From: an uncultured Desulfobacterales bacterium
GTDB lineage: Bacteria > Desulfobacterota > Desulfobacteria > Desulfobacterales > JAFDCJ01
Assembly (NCBI GenBank): GCA_945787595.1
Contig: CALZJV010000025.1
Location: forward strand, 1 to 21,874
Length of the DNA: 21,874 nucleotides
Reading direction: 5' to 3'
The translations under genes and the position numbers were made by a program. Numbering within the stretch: the stretch's first letter is position 1; each line of letters starts with the position of its first letter. Of the stretch, positions 8,177 through 15,659 are shown in pieces. The notes under the pieces were generated by a model. That model searched no databases. It saw nothing but the letters and a program-made list of their open reading frames with translations, and was not told where the DNA came from.

Positions 8177-10249
8177 ATGAGCGAAAAAATTGAAAGTTTA
8201 AGAAACATTGCTCTGGTCGCCCATTCCGGAGCCGGGAAAACTTCTCTTGCGGAAGCCATGTTGTATGACAGTGGAACCATCAAGCGACTGGGACGGGTGG
8301 AAGACGGCAACACAGCCATGGATTTTGAGCCAGAAGAACTTAAAAGAACGTCGAGCATCAGCTCCGGTTTTCATCAATATAACTGGAAGAAGCATACCAC
8401 CAACCTCATCGATACTCCCGGTGATCAAAATTTTTTTTCTGATACCCGCAGTTGTCTTCAAGCGGCCGATGGTGTTGTCGTGGTCATCGATGCGGTCGAT
8501 GGGATAAAAGTTCAAACCGAGCAAGCCTGGGATTTTGCTGCAGAATTCGATCAACCGCTTGTAATTTTTATCAATAAACTCGACAGAGAAAGAGCTGACT
8601 TTTCCCGTGCCTTTCAAGACGCCGGTGAAATCTTTAAACCCAAACCGATTATCCTTCAGCTTCCCATCGGTAGGGAAGCCGAATTTAAAGGCGTTGTCGA
8701 CTTGATCAGCGGCCAGGCCTTTGAGTATGATGAAAACGGCAAAGCACGGAAAATCGATATCCCGGCAGATATGCAGGAATCGGTTGACAGCGAGACAGAA
8801 AATCTAATTGAAAATATTGCCGAAGCCGATGATGAACTGGTCGAGCGTTATCTGGAAGGAGAAGCGCTCACCCAGCAGGAATTGGCGGAAGCCCTGAGGA
8901 AAGGTACTCTGGCCCGCATATTTGTTCCTGTTGTGTGTGGATCCGCCACCCGCAATATCGGCATCGATCTTTTCATGGATTTGATCGTCGATGCCCTGCC
9001 CTCTCCCATTGATCGAAGTGCGAAGACGGGTGTAGATCCTACCAATGGAAAAGAAGTTGAACGAACGCCGGATCCGGAGGCACCTTTTTCCGGATTTGTG
9101 ATCAAAACCATCGCAGACCCCTATGCCGGGCGCTTGACTATTTTCAAGGTGGTTTCCGGAACACTCGGTACGGACGGCACATTCTATAATGCAAATAAAG
9201 AAACAAAAGAACGCTTCAATCAATTATTAACCATCACCGGCAAGGAACAAAAACCTGCAGCCGGGGCCGGACCCGGCTCCATAGTTGCTGTTGCAAAACT
9301 TAAAGAAACCGTTACCGGCGACACCCTTTGTGATGATTCCGCAAAGATCGTCTATAAATGTTCCGAACCCCTTCCCTCATTGATTTCGTTTGCCGTTGAA
9401 GCTAAGTCCAAGGGAGACGAGGATAAGATTTTTATTTCAATGTCCAAATTGCTGGAAGAGGATCCGGCCTTAAAATTGGATCGAATTTCCGAAACAAAAG
9501 AAATCCTTTTATCCGGTTTGGGTCAGATTCATGTCGAGACCGCCATCGAGAAGCTTAAAAGAAAATTTAACGTCGAGGCCATACTGAAAACTCCGAAAGT
9601 TCCCTATAGAGAAACCATAAAAAAGAAAGTCAGAGTTCAGGGAAAACACAAAAAGCAAACCGGTGGGCATGGTCAGTATGGCGACTGCTGGATCCAGATG
9701 GAACCTCTGCCACGAGGACAGGGATTCGAGTTTGTCGACGCCATCGTCGGCGGCGTCATTCCCAAAACGTATATTCCCGCTGTTGAAAAAGGCATCATTG
9801 AATCCTCTAAGAAAGGCGTTCTGGCTGGCTTTCCCTGTGTCGACTTCAAGGCGACCCTCGACTACGGATCTTTTCATGCCGTCGACTCATCTGAAATGGC
9901 TTTTAAAGTCGCGGGTTCTCTGGCTTATAAAAAGGCCTGTGAAGAAGCGCAACCCGTTTTGCTGGAACCGGTCATGAGTGTGACGATCACAACCCCGGAA
10001 GATTTTATGGGAGATATTATGGGTGACCTCAACAGCCGGCGCGGTAAAGTTCTTGGAATGGACAATGCCGGTAGGAATCAAGTCATCAAGGCCAATGTGC
10101 CCATGGCGGAGTTCCTGACCTATGCACCGGATCTCAGATCCATGACGGGCGGCCGTGGGATATATTACATGGAATTTTCACACTATGATGAAGTGCCTGC
10201 CCAGATCGCAGAAAAAATCGTGGAAGAGATAAATAAAAGCAAAGCCTGA
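8177..10249 (+). CDS. fusA: EF-G-like translational GTPase (EF-G paralogue)
   Basis: This 690-residue protein has the complete EF-G plan: GTPase domain, domain II (about 285-370), domain III, domain IV (about 475-595, GGHGQYGDCW) and domain V. The P-loop is AHSGAGKT (15-22), not the AHIDAGKT of canonical EF-G. Switch I reads RTSSISS instead of RGITI. The G3 motif is DTPGDQNF at 79-86, so the catalytic histidine of DTPGH is replaced by Asp83. The NKLDRERADF block from residue 133 resembles the EF-G-like (EF-G2) subfamily, where as I recall a tyrosine often stands at that position. It is therefore unlikely to be the main translocase, which normally sits with rpsL, rpsG and tuf, and none of these are nearby. 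Its role in the cell is unknown, and fusA2 may be the better name. Confidence 0.85.
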   Translation: MSEKIESLRNIALVAHSGAGKTSLAEAMLYDSGTIKRLGRVEDGNTAMDFEPEELKRTSSISSGFHQYNWKKHTTNLIDTPGDQNFFSDTRSCLQAADGVVVVIDAVDGIKVQTEQAWDFAAEFDQPLVIFINKLDRERADFSRAFQDAGEIFKPKPIILQLPIGREAEFKGVVDLISGQAFEYDENGKARKIDIPADMQESVDSETENLIENIAEADDELVERYLEGEALTQQELAEALRKGTLARIFVPVVCGSATRNIGIDLFMDLIVDALPSPIDRSAKTGVDPTNGKEVERTPDPEAPFSGFVIKTIADPYAGRLTIFKVVSGTLGTDGTFYNANKETKERFNQLLTITGKEQKPAAGAGPGSIVAVAKLKETVTGDTLCDDSAKIVYKCSEPLPSLISFAVEAKSKGDEDKIFISMSKLLEEDPALKLDRISETKEILLSGLGQIHVETAIEKLKRKFNVEAILKTPKVPYRETIKKKVRVQGKHKKQTGGHGQYGDCWIQMEPLPRGQGFEFVDAIVGGVIPKTYIPAVEKGIIESSKKGVLAGFPCVDFKATLDYGSFHAVDSSEMAFKVAGSLAYKKACEEAQPVLLEPVMSVTITTPEDFMGDIMGDLNSRRGKVLGMDNAGRNQVIKANVPMAEFLTYAPDLRSMTGGRGIYYMEFSHYDEVPAQIAEKIVEEINKSKA

Positions 10250-10279
10250 AAACAAATACATAAGTTGCCTAAAATCCAA

Positions 10280-10331
10280 AATGCCTAAGGTTAAGGTATT
10301 CTACCCGTTATAACTTTAGGCATTTATTTTA
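10280..10331. terminator. Bidirectional hairpin terminator after the EF-G-like gene
   Basis: AATGCCTAAGGTT at 10280-10292 pairs with AACTTTAGGCATT at 10312-10324 (13 pairs, one of them a G-T wobble) around a 19-base loop. A T-rich run, TATTTTATT, follows on the + strand. On the minus strand the hairpin is followed by TTTTGGATTTT. It sits between convergent genes ending at 10249 and 10337, so it probably stops transcription from both sides. Confidence 0.8.
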
Positions 10332-10336
10332 TTCTC

Positions 10337-10993
10337 TCACTCATAACTCCAAAACTCATGGATGCAATTCTTTGCCGGTGCATAGCCGGCATAAAAGGCA
10401 TCCCATTTCGTGGAGAAAACCATTCTATTCTTCCATTTTATTTTTTGGGAAAGGGGACATGAGGCCAAGTGAAAACGTCTGGAGTTTTGATTTCCGATGT
10501 ACCGGCCCTGCTCTTCTTTCCAGTTGTGCCACAGTCCCTTTCGGAATTTCATTGCTTCCTGTTGTGTTTTCATCAAGCGTTTATCGTATTTCACGTTGGG
10601 TCTGCGGTGCAGATAATAAGCCAACCCATTTTCCAGCAACCGTGAGTTTAAAAAGGAACCATCCTCCAAAAAAATATATGCCAGCAATCGTCCGTATCGA
10701 TCGCGACGTTCCTCGTCGAATTCAAGGCCAATCTTTTGGGACAAAACCAGTTTTTTATTAAAAGATCTGGCCTTATGGCCATAGGGCTGCGCCTTTTGAT
10801 TTTCATGGTCGATTTCAGGAGCATTGATACCGATGTATCGCACCCGCCAACCGTTGGTCAAAACAATCGTATCCCCGTCGTTCACCCATTTTACCGTATA
10901 CCACGTCTGTGCAGACGAATATCCTGCAGCCGCAATAAAGAAGAACATAACCGGCAAGATCAAGCCTAGGTGTTTAACCCGAATCATATTCAC
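10337..10993 (-). CDS. Secreted staphylococcal-type nuclease with C-terminal Cys/His module
   Basis: This 218-residue protein has a basic-hydrophobic signal peptide (about 1-29, cleavage near YSSAQ), so the mature enzyme should be periplasmic, secreted or lipid-anchored elsewhere. The nuclease fold follows with DGDT (Asp41), VRYIGINAPE (Arg52 and Glu60) and DRYGRLLAYIF (Arg102), matching the calcium ligands and catalytic arginines of Staphylococcus nuclease, so it should cut DNA or RNA. Residues 165-210 form an extra module, YIGNQNSRRFHLASC ending at Cys179 and AGYAPAKNC ending at Cys210. This resembles small metal-binding modules found after bacterial thermonuclease domains. The recorded start is a GTG; the ATG two codons later (10987) is a plausible alternative. 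The gene follows the radical SAM gene by 10 bases and is probably in one transcript with it. Confidence 0.88.
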   Translation of the reverse strand: MNMIRVKHLGLILPVMFFFIAAAGYSSAQTWYTVKWVNDGDTIVLTNGWRVRYIGINAPEIDHENQKAQPYGHKARSFNKKLVLSQKIGLEFDEERRDRYGRLLAYIFLEDGSFLNSRLLENGLAYYLHRRPNVKYDKRLMKTQQEAMKFRKGLWHNWKEEQGRYIGNQNSRRFHLASCPLSQKIKWKNRMVFSTKWDAFYAGYAPAKNCIHEFWSYE

Positions 10994-11003
10994 TTTTCAA
11001 TCA

Positions 11004-12107
11004 TCAATGGATATCGCAATGCTTGGCAGCCTGTTCATCCAGCATTCCTGAAAGTCCACCGCGCTCAGATGCGGTAAATCCCAGGGATTTTTGCCAAACT
11101 TCATCATCTTCCATGCAAAAATAAATAAATGCGCGGGGCGCATGGGCGCGAATGCAGGCGATGATTTTTTGATATATCTCGATTCTTAAGGGTTTAAAGT
11201 ATCGCTTTTTCCCATCGAGGCCCGTGATAAATTCTCCATAGATAATGTTGGAGTTAGGAAAACGTTTCTGAATAAGCGTCTTTAGTGCCGGTATAAAGCG
11301 AAATGTGCCCAGGCTGATCCAGACAATACTATCTGGTGAAACGTTAGAAAATATCTGTTTGACAACATGTTCGTAGTCTGCTTGGCAGCCATCATAAATC
11401 ACAATAGGATCGAAGTGGAAAGCCAGTGGATAGCCCCAGGATTCACATTTGGCTGCTGCTTTTAACCTTGCCGAAAGAGATGCCGTTTGTCGTTCTTCCT
11501 CAGCAATAATCCGGGGAGAGTTGACCGACCAGGATATGATGGTTTTGCGATTGTGTGATAGGAATTCAAGTCTGTCAATGGCCGTCGTTTTGGTTTTCAG
11601 TTCCAGTACGGCGGATTTTTGTGCTGCAAAAGCCGGAACCAGTCGATTTGAAAGATCGGTCCACAATTCCCAGATTAAACTATCTGTATATTCACCGGTC
11701 CCCAGTCGCCGTATTTTGTTCCCAGTAAAAATCGCTTTCAGTTCCGTAAAAAGATCATTATGATTGACGAAATACTGAAGTACGGGTGGATGAAAATAGG
11801 ACTGCAGGATGCAGTAAGTGCAGTCCATGTGGCAGAAAGTCCCGATGTGCAAAATTTGATAACCGCAGCATGTATATGAACGGGTGCCCGGGCAACTTTT
11901 GATGAATGCGCCTTTGTTATAGGTAAGAAATAGCACTGTTTTACCCTTTTTGACGGGATCGGTGCCGGCCGAAACCCTATCGTAAACCTCCTGGGGGTGC
12001 GAAACGATTTCGGTCGGCAAGTTCAGGCGCTGTGAGATGGCACTTACTTGGGGGAAATCAGCAATCTTTCGATCGACATAGAGTTTTTCAATGGCCATGG
12101 GCATCAT
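11004..12107 (-). CDS. Spore photoproduct lyase-like radical SAM protein
   Basis: This 367-residue protein carries a radical SAM cluster motif C-x3-C-x2-C at Cys92, Cys96 and Cys99 (CHMDCTYC), preceded by Cys72, Cys80 and Cys81. The rest fits the spore photoproduct lyase/DNA repair photolyase group: a GTGEYTDSL block at 137-145, then SWSVNSPRIIAEEERQTAS and HFDPIVIYDG. Bona fide spore photoproduct lyase reverses a UV thymine lesion in spore DNA. Desulfobacterota of this kind do not form spores as far as I know, so the real substrate is open; a repair role is plausible from the family and from the adjacent nuclease. The ATG at 12107 is used, but Met2 or Met4 would serve equally and no strong ribosome site is seen. 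It overlaps nothing, and the nuclease gene follows after 10 bases. Confidence 0.8.
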   Translation of the reverse strand: MMPMAIEKLYVDRKIADFPQVSAISQRLNLPTEIVSHPQEVYDRVSAGTDPVKKGKTVLFLTYNKGAFIKSCPGTRSYTCCGYQILHIGTFCHMDCTYCILQSYFHPPVLQYFVNHNDLFTELKAIFTGNKIRRLGTGEYTDSLIWELWTDLSNRLVPAFAAQKSAVLELKTKTTAIDRLEFLSHNRKTIISWSVNSPRIIAEEERQTASLSARLKAAAKCESWGYPLAFHFDPIVIYDGCQADYEHVVKQIFSNVSPDSIVWISLGTFRFIPALKTLIQKRFPNSNIIYGEFITGLDGKKRYFKPLRIEIYQKIIACIRAHAPRAFIYFCMEDDEVWQKSLGFTASERGGLSGMLDEQAAKHCDIH

Positions 12108-12224
12108 ACCCGTATCGAAAATTCAATGCCCATGCCAGGGCAGAAAAGTGTTAGGTTGAAGACCTTGAATATTTAACGAATCTGGACGGATAGGCTTGAT
12201 CATGCGTGAAATATGAAGTTTTTG

Positions 12225-12253
12225 ACTTTATCAGTTTTAACCGAATTAATCAA
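12225..12253 (-). promoter_or_regulatory. Possible promoter of the radical SAM-nuclease pair
   Basis: On the minus strand, TTGATT (12253-12248) and TAAAGT (12230-12225) are 17 bases apart, a fair match to -35/-10 boxes. They lie in the 185-base gap between the tetR stop and the radical SAM start. This would allow expression independent of read-through from tetR. The -10 match is only 4 of 6. Confidence 0.3.
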
Positions 12254-12292
12254 ACTTTCTGAGCACAGCTTTCAGATAGAGAGATGTTGGGG

Positions 12293-12922
12293 TCAACGGG
12301 TTATTCCGCGGGCAAATATTTCGAAGGCCACATCAAGGGTTTGCTTCAAGAAGTCTTTTTCGTTATCAATCATGCGTTTGCTTTCTTCCCATAGAATAAC
12401 ACCGGTGAACAGGGACCATACAATATCGGCAATGGCGGTGGGAGGGTGGCTGGCAAAAATATCTTGACCGGTATCATCTTTAAATATTTCGGCCAGAATG
12501 GCAAGTGAATTGCGAGATAGTTCCGTGATGTTTTCGAGTAGCGGCGATGATAAGTTTTTAATAGTTTCACTGGATTGGAGATGAAACATATTGATCAGTA
12601 TCATGGGGTCAAACTGGTAAACATCGAACAGGGCTTCCTTGATGGCTGCAACTTTTTGGCGGGGTTCAATATCTTTTTCTTTTTTGACATCTTCCAGCCT
12701 GATGTTTAGATATTGCAGTATTCGTAGAGACAGCGAGGCGTAAAGTTCATCTTTATTTTTAAAATAGAGGTAGAGCGTTCCGGGACTTAGCTCAGCTTCC
12801 CTGGCAATATCTTCCATGGTGGATTTGGAATACCCTTTTTCAGAAAATACCCGCTTGGCAGCCACGATGATCTGTTGGCGTCTTCTTTCACGTTCTCTTT
12901 GTTTTCTTTCCTGTATTCCCAT
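12293..12922 (-). CDS. TetR/AcrR family transcriptional regulator
   Basis: This 209-residue regulator has an N-terminal helix-turn-helix at about 16-60: the [20 protein letters not shown] start, the turn in [20 protein letters not shown], then [10 protein letters not shown]. The C-terminal helical domain (about 70-205) is the variable ligand-sensing and dimerisation part and resembles no subgroup I can name. TetR proteins usually repress their own gene or neighbours until a small molecule binds. Here the radical SAM and nuclease genes lie downstream on the same strand, so they are candidate targets, but no operator palindrome was found to prove it. A very good promoter lies just upstream. The basic stretch [10 protein letters not shown] before the domain is common in such proteins. 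Confidence 0.92.
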   Translation of the reverse strand: MGIQERKQRERERRRQQIIVAAKRVFSEKGYSKSTMEDIAREAELSPGTLYLYFKNKDELYASLSLRILQYLNIRLEDVKKEKDIEPRQKVAAIKEALFDVYQFDPMILINMFHLQSSETIKNLSSPLLENITELSRNSLAILAEIFKDDTGQDIFASHPPTAIADIVWSLFTGVILWEESKRMIDNEKDFLKQTLDVAFEIFARGITR

Positions 12923-13239
12923 AATCTTATGAAGTAAATTTATTTGATATTTTTAACTATAATTGATAGATGATCTTTGTCAAGTAATAATTATTCAATT
13001 TATTAGGAATTGATATATTATTATTGAGCGCAGAACCCGCAGTCGGATAAGCTGCCGGCTGCTTAAATCCGGTTGTACAAAAGTAAGCATCTTAAACCTG
13101 AATCATTGATCAAATTAAAATAGAATTACGCCATCCCTCTATTTCAGGTTTGGGAATTTTGACTACCATTAGGAAGGCAGGGCTATAAAGACCCCAAGCC
13201 CTTGAATTCGACTTGCACTGCCTGATCCGAATGGTGATC
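12923..13239. other. Gene-free stretch between tetR and the ParB-like gene, with hairpins
   Basis: No coding frame is supported here. The left third is the AT-rich tetR promoter. From 13094 to 13151 there is a perfect 9-base inverted repeat (AAACCTGAA/TTCAGGTTT). From 13166 to 13234 there is a nested stem whose arms CCATT/AATGG, AGGCAG/CTGCCT and AGGGCT/AGCCCT all pair in order. The second stem starts 6 bases beyond the ParB-like stop on its transcript, so it may end that message, although no T-run follows. Confidence 0.5.
12956..12983 (-). promoter_or_regulatory. Sigma70-type promoter of tetR
   Basis: On the minus strand TTGACA (12983-12978, perfect consensus) is followed after 16 bases by TATAGT (12961-12956, 5 of 6). 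Transcription would start about 25 bases before the ATG at 12922. The surrounding DNA is very AT-rich, and AATTGATA occurs twice, at 12961-12968 and 13008-13015, which could be part of an operator. Confidence 0.65.
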
Positions 13240-14214
13240 TTAGCAGCCCAGTATTTTTTTGAAATCGGGTTGTTGAATTATTGTATTCAATCTGGTTTGA
13301 AGGGTTTTGAGGTGCTCAAGATTGGTAAACGTCATATTCAACCCATAGATAGCGGCCTCAAATTCCTTGGGAGGGATTAATTTGATGTTATTGCCCAGGT
13401 TAAGATTTTTACGATGAATCTCAAAATTTTTTTCAAACTCGGCAATTCTCGGATATCTGCGTTCCCGCAAATAAGAGCGTAATTTGCGACTTTTTTGGCC
13501 GCGATCAAGATCCCGCTGAGTCATAATTTCAATGAAGTGTTTGTCTTCCATTACATCTTGCGCAGAAAGACCCTCCCGTCGTGCGATTTCTTTGACCAAG
13601 GTAACAATTTCTTTTTGTTTGTTGAGCCCTATTTTTAACTGATAAAATAGCCGAGTAAAGGCAATTGCGATGTCAGCTTCCAGCGATTCCAGTTCATTGG
13701 CCATCGCGAGTGAAATGGTTTCGGCCAGGATACTGCTCTGGATAGATCTCGGAAGAAGACTGAGGCTTTTGATTTTGTCGATGATCGATGGATTATCGGG
13801 TAATCCGAGGCTTGATGCCGATTCTGCCAACTGCCGGATGTCGGTAATAAATAATGAAAGTTTCTGGAGACAGCGGGATGTTTCTATGAGATTCAGAGAT
13901 CTTTGGAGTGCATTTTCGGCAATAGCCAGGCGCAGACAATCGAGAGTACTTATATCCGGTTTCAGGATGCGTGCGGTGATTTCCTTCCAATTCAGTTTCA
14001 GGCAGGCCGTGATACGGCGAAAACCGCAGACAATGATAAAGGCGGAATCCTTTTTGATCAGCAAAGGCGGCGTTATGAGGCCATCGTGCTGAATGGATTC
14101 CATTAGATCGTTGACATCTGTCCGGGTAGTTATGCGAAATGTATCATCGTGCAGGTTTATCCCGGACAGGGTTATGGATTGAAAATGAGCTGATTGGACA
14201 GATGTGTTCCGCAT
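13240..14214 (-). CDS. Solitary ParB-like (ParB/Spo0J N-terminal domain) protein
   Basis: This 324-residue protein has a ParB N-terminal nucleotide-binding domain at about 15-120. Box I-like sequence is MESIQHDGLITPPLLI, the phosphate-binding box is CGFRR at 63-67 (usually GERR), and the third motif is ENALQRSLNLIE at 100-111, close to the ENLQR-LNPIE consensus of ParB CTPases. A helical middle region (about 120-215) could hold the DNA-binding helix-turn-helix. The C-terminus is long, lysine and arginine rich, and not a typical ParB dimer domain. No parA and no parS-like 16-base palindrome is nearby, so a chromosome-partition role is doubtful. A DNA-binding regulator or adaptor that uses a nucleotide switch is possible. 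It follows purC by 23 bases on the same strand. Confidence 0.75.
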   Translation of the reverse strand: MRNTSVQSAHFQSITLSGINLHDDTFRITTRTDVNDLMESIQHDGLITPPLLIKKDSAFIIVCGFRRITACLKLNWKEITARILKPDISTLDCLRLAIAENALQRSLNLIETSRCLQKLSLFITDIRQLAESASSLGLPDNPSIIDKIKSLSLLPRSIQSSILAETISLAMANELESLEADIAIAFTRLFYQLKIGLNKQKEIVTLVKEIARREGLSAQDVMEDKHFIEIMTQRDLDRGQKSRKLRSYLRERRYPRIAEFEKNFEIHRKNLNLGNNIKLIPPKEFEAAIYGLNMTFTNLEHLKTLQTRLNTIIQQPDFKKILGC

Positions 14215-14237
14215 TCAATTTATGGCAAATGGTTACC

Positions 14238-15134
14238 CTAAAGCCCGTAACTGTCGCCGGTGAGCTGAGTGAGCGCTTCCAGATATTTTTTCCGTGTGTT
14301 TCGAATAATATCTTCCGGTAGCGAAGGGGCGGGCGGTTGCTTATTCCATTTGATTGACAGTAGATGGTCTCTAACATATTGCTTGTCAAAGCTTTGTTGC
14401 GAGCCGCCGGGTTGATAGGTGTCCTTGGGCCAGAACCTGGATGAATCCGGGGTCAATACTTCGTCAATGAGAATGAGTTTTTCTCCTAAAAGGCCAAATT
14501 CGAATTTAGTGTCGGCAATAATAATCTTTCTCTCTGCGGCCATTTCAGAACCTTTTTTGTAAATGGCAAGGCTCAGATCTCTTACCTTTGAGGCCAGGTT
14601 TTTTCCAATTCTTTTTTCCGATTCTGCAAAATCGATATTGATATCATGAGCCCCCTGTTCTTCCTTTGTCGAGGGGGTGAAGATCGGCTCGGGTAATTTA
14701 TCCGATTCCCGCAAAGCTTCAGGCAGATGGATGCCACAGACACTGCCAGTTTCCTGATAGGCTTTCCATCCGGATCCGGATATATAGCCTCTGACGACAC
14801 ACTCGATCGACAGAGGTTTTGTTTTTTTTACCAGCATACTGCGGCCGTGCAAGGTTTCCGCATACGGTCGGCAGGTTGCAGGGTAATCATCTACATTTGC
14901 TGATATTACATGATTTTCGATGATCGGCTTCATTATTTCAAACCAGTAAAGAGAAATCTGGGTAAGAATAATCCCCTTATCCGGAACAGGATCCGGCATA
15001 ACCACATCAAATGCGGAAATCCTATCGGTAGCCACCATTAAAAGGTTTTCTCCAAGATCGTAGATATCTCTAACTTTTCCTCGCCCGATCAGGTTTAAAT
15101 CCTGAAAATCTGTTATTCTGACAGGTTTTTTCAT
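14238..15134 (-). CDS. purC: Phosphoribosylaminoimidazole-succinocarboxamide (SAICAR) synthase
   Basis: This cytoplasmic enzyme of purine synthesis joins aspartate to carboxyaminoimidazole ribotide with ATP. The 298 residues belong to the longer bacterial/yeast type. Clear motifs are [12 protein letters not shown] near 18 (ATP loop), [20 protein letters not shown] (about 35-54), [36 protein letters not shown] and [16 protein letters not shown] ribosome site AAGGA lies about 9 bases before the ATG. The ParB-like gene follows after 23 bases and the PilZ gene precedes it by 71 bases, all on the minus strand. Nothing suggests a regulatory link between purine synthesis and the neighbours beyond shared transcription. 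Confidence 0.95.
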   Translation of the reverse strand: MKKPVRITDFQDLNLIGRGKVRDIYDLGENLLMVATDRISAFDVVMPDPVPDKGIILTQISLYWFEIMKPIIENHVISANVDDYPATCRPYAETLHGRSMLVKKTKPLSIECVVRGYISGSGWKAYQETGSVCGIHLPEALRESDKLPEPIFTPSTKEEQGAHDINIDFAESEKRIGKNLASKVRDLSLAIYKKGSEMAAERKIIIADTKFEFGLLGEKLILIDEVLTPDSSRFWPKDTYQPGGSQQSFDKQYVRDHLLSIKWNKQPPAPSLPEDIIRNTRKKYLEALTQLTGDSYGL

Positions 15135-15205
15135 CGACCATTGTCCTTATATTTTGTTATATGGTGGTTGTATGATTATCCATCTTCTGCACCGGTGGAA
15201 TTATT

Positions 15206-15544
15206 CTACGATTCATCCTTATTGATAAATTTTTCTAAAAGACGGATTGAATCCCGGTCGGGTTCAAGAAACTCAATCCCTACTTCAAATTTACCCGTTT
15301 CATTTGATCGGTCATGAATGGGTTTTCCCTTTATTTCCAGCAAATCGTCTTCCAGAGCGATTGTCAAGATTACCAGATATTCCGACCCTATCGAGAAATT
15401 AGTCTCAAGCAAAATCCCTGACTCGGATATGTTTAACGTTCTGCCCATTCCCTGCTTGACCATATTGTTGTTCTCATCAAGGCAGACATATGAAAGATTA
15501 AGTGACGGGATACGCTGGTGTTTTCTTTGGTTTTCAGAAGTCAT
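15206..15544 (-). CDS. PilZ domain protein (putative cyclic-di-GMP receptor)
   Basis: This 112-residue protein is essentially a lone PilZ domain. The cyclic-di-GMP binding signature is visible: R-x3-R at Arg7 and Arg11 (RKHQR) and N-x-S-x2-G at Asn38, Ser40 and Gly43 (NISESG), followed by the beta-barrel strands ILLETNF, EYLVILTIAL and the typical GKFEVGIEFLE. With both motifs present, ligand binding is likely. It should act as a small effector that changes a partner's activity when cyclic-di-GMP is bound. The gene follows the DUF4388 gene by 115 bases and precedes purC. Single-domain PilZ proteins near MglA-type GTPases suggest control of motility, polarity or surface behaviour, which is inference. 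Confidence 0.88.
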   Translation of the reverse strand: MTSENQRKHQRIPSLNLSYVCLDENNNMVKQGMGRTLNISESGILLETNFSIGSEYLVILTIALEDDLLEIKGKPIHDRSNETGKFEVGIEFLEPDRDSIRLLEKFINKDES

Positions 15545-15659
15545 GGCATTTAGTTCCCAATTGGGTTGTTAAAATGTTATCAATCCAAGCGGCAAAAAAT
15601 CTGCCATACAACGCATCTTGATTCTTCCGCCGCAGCGAGATAGGAGTTGCGATATAATA

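Noticed and set aside
8804..9223. 139-residue open frame antisense to the EF-G-like gene
   Set aside because: It is a shadow of a strongly conserved coding region; no ribosome site or family features.
13000..13239. parS site for the ParB-like protein
   Set aside because: No match to the 16-base TGTTTCACGTGAAACA-type palindrome on either strand.
13670..14092. 140-residue open frame opposite the ParB-like gene
   Set aside because: It is composed of the complement of a recognisable ParB domain and has no motif of its own.
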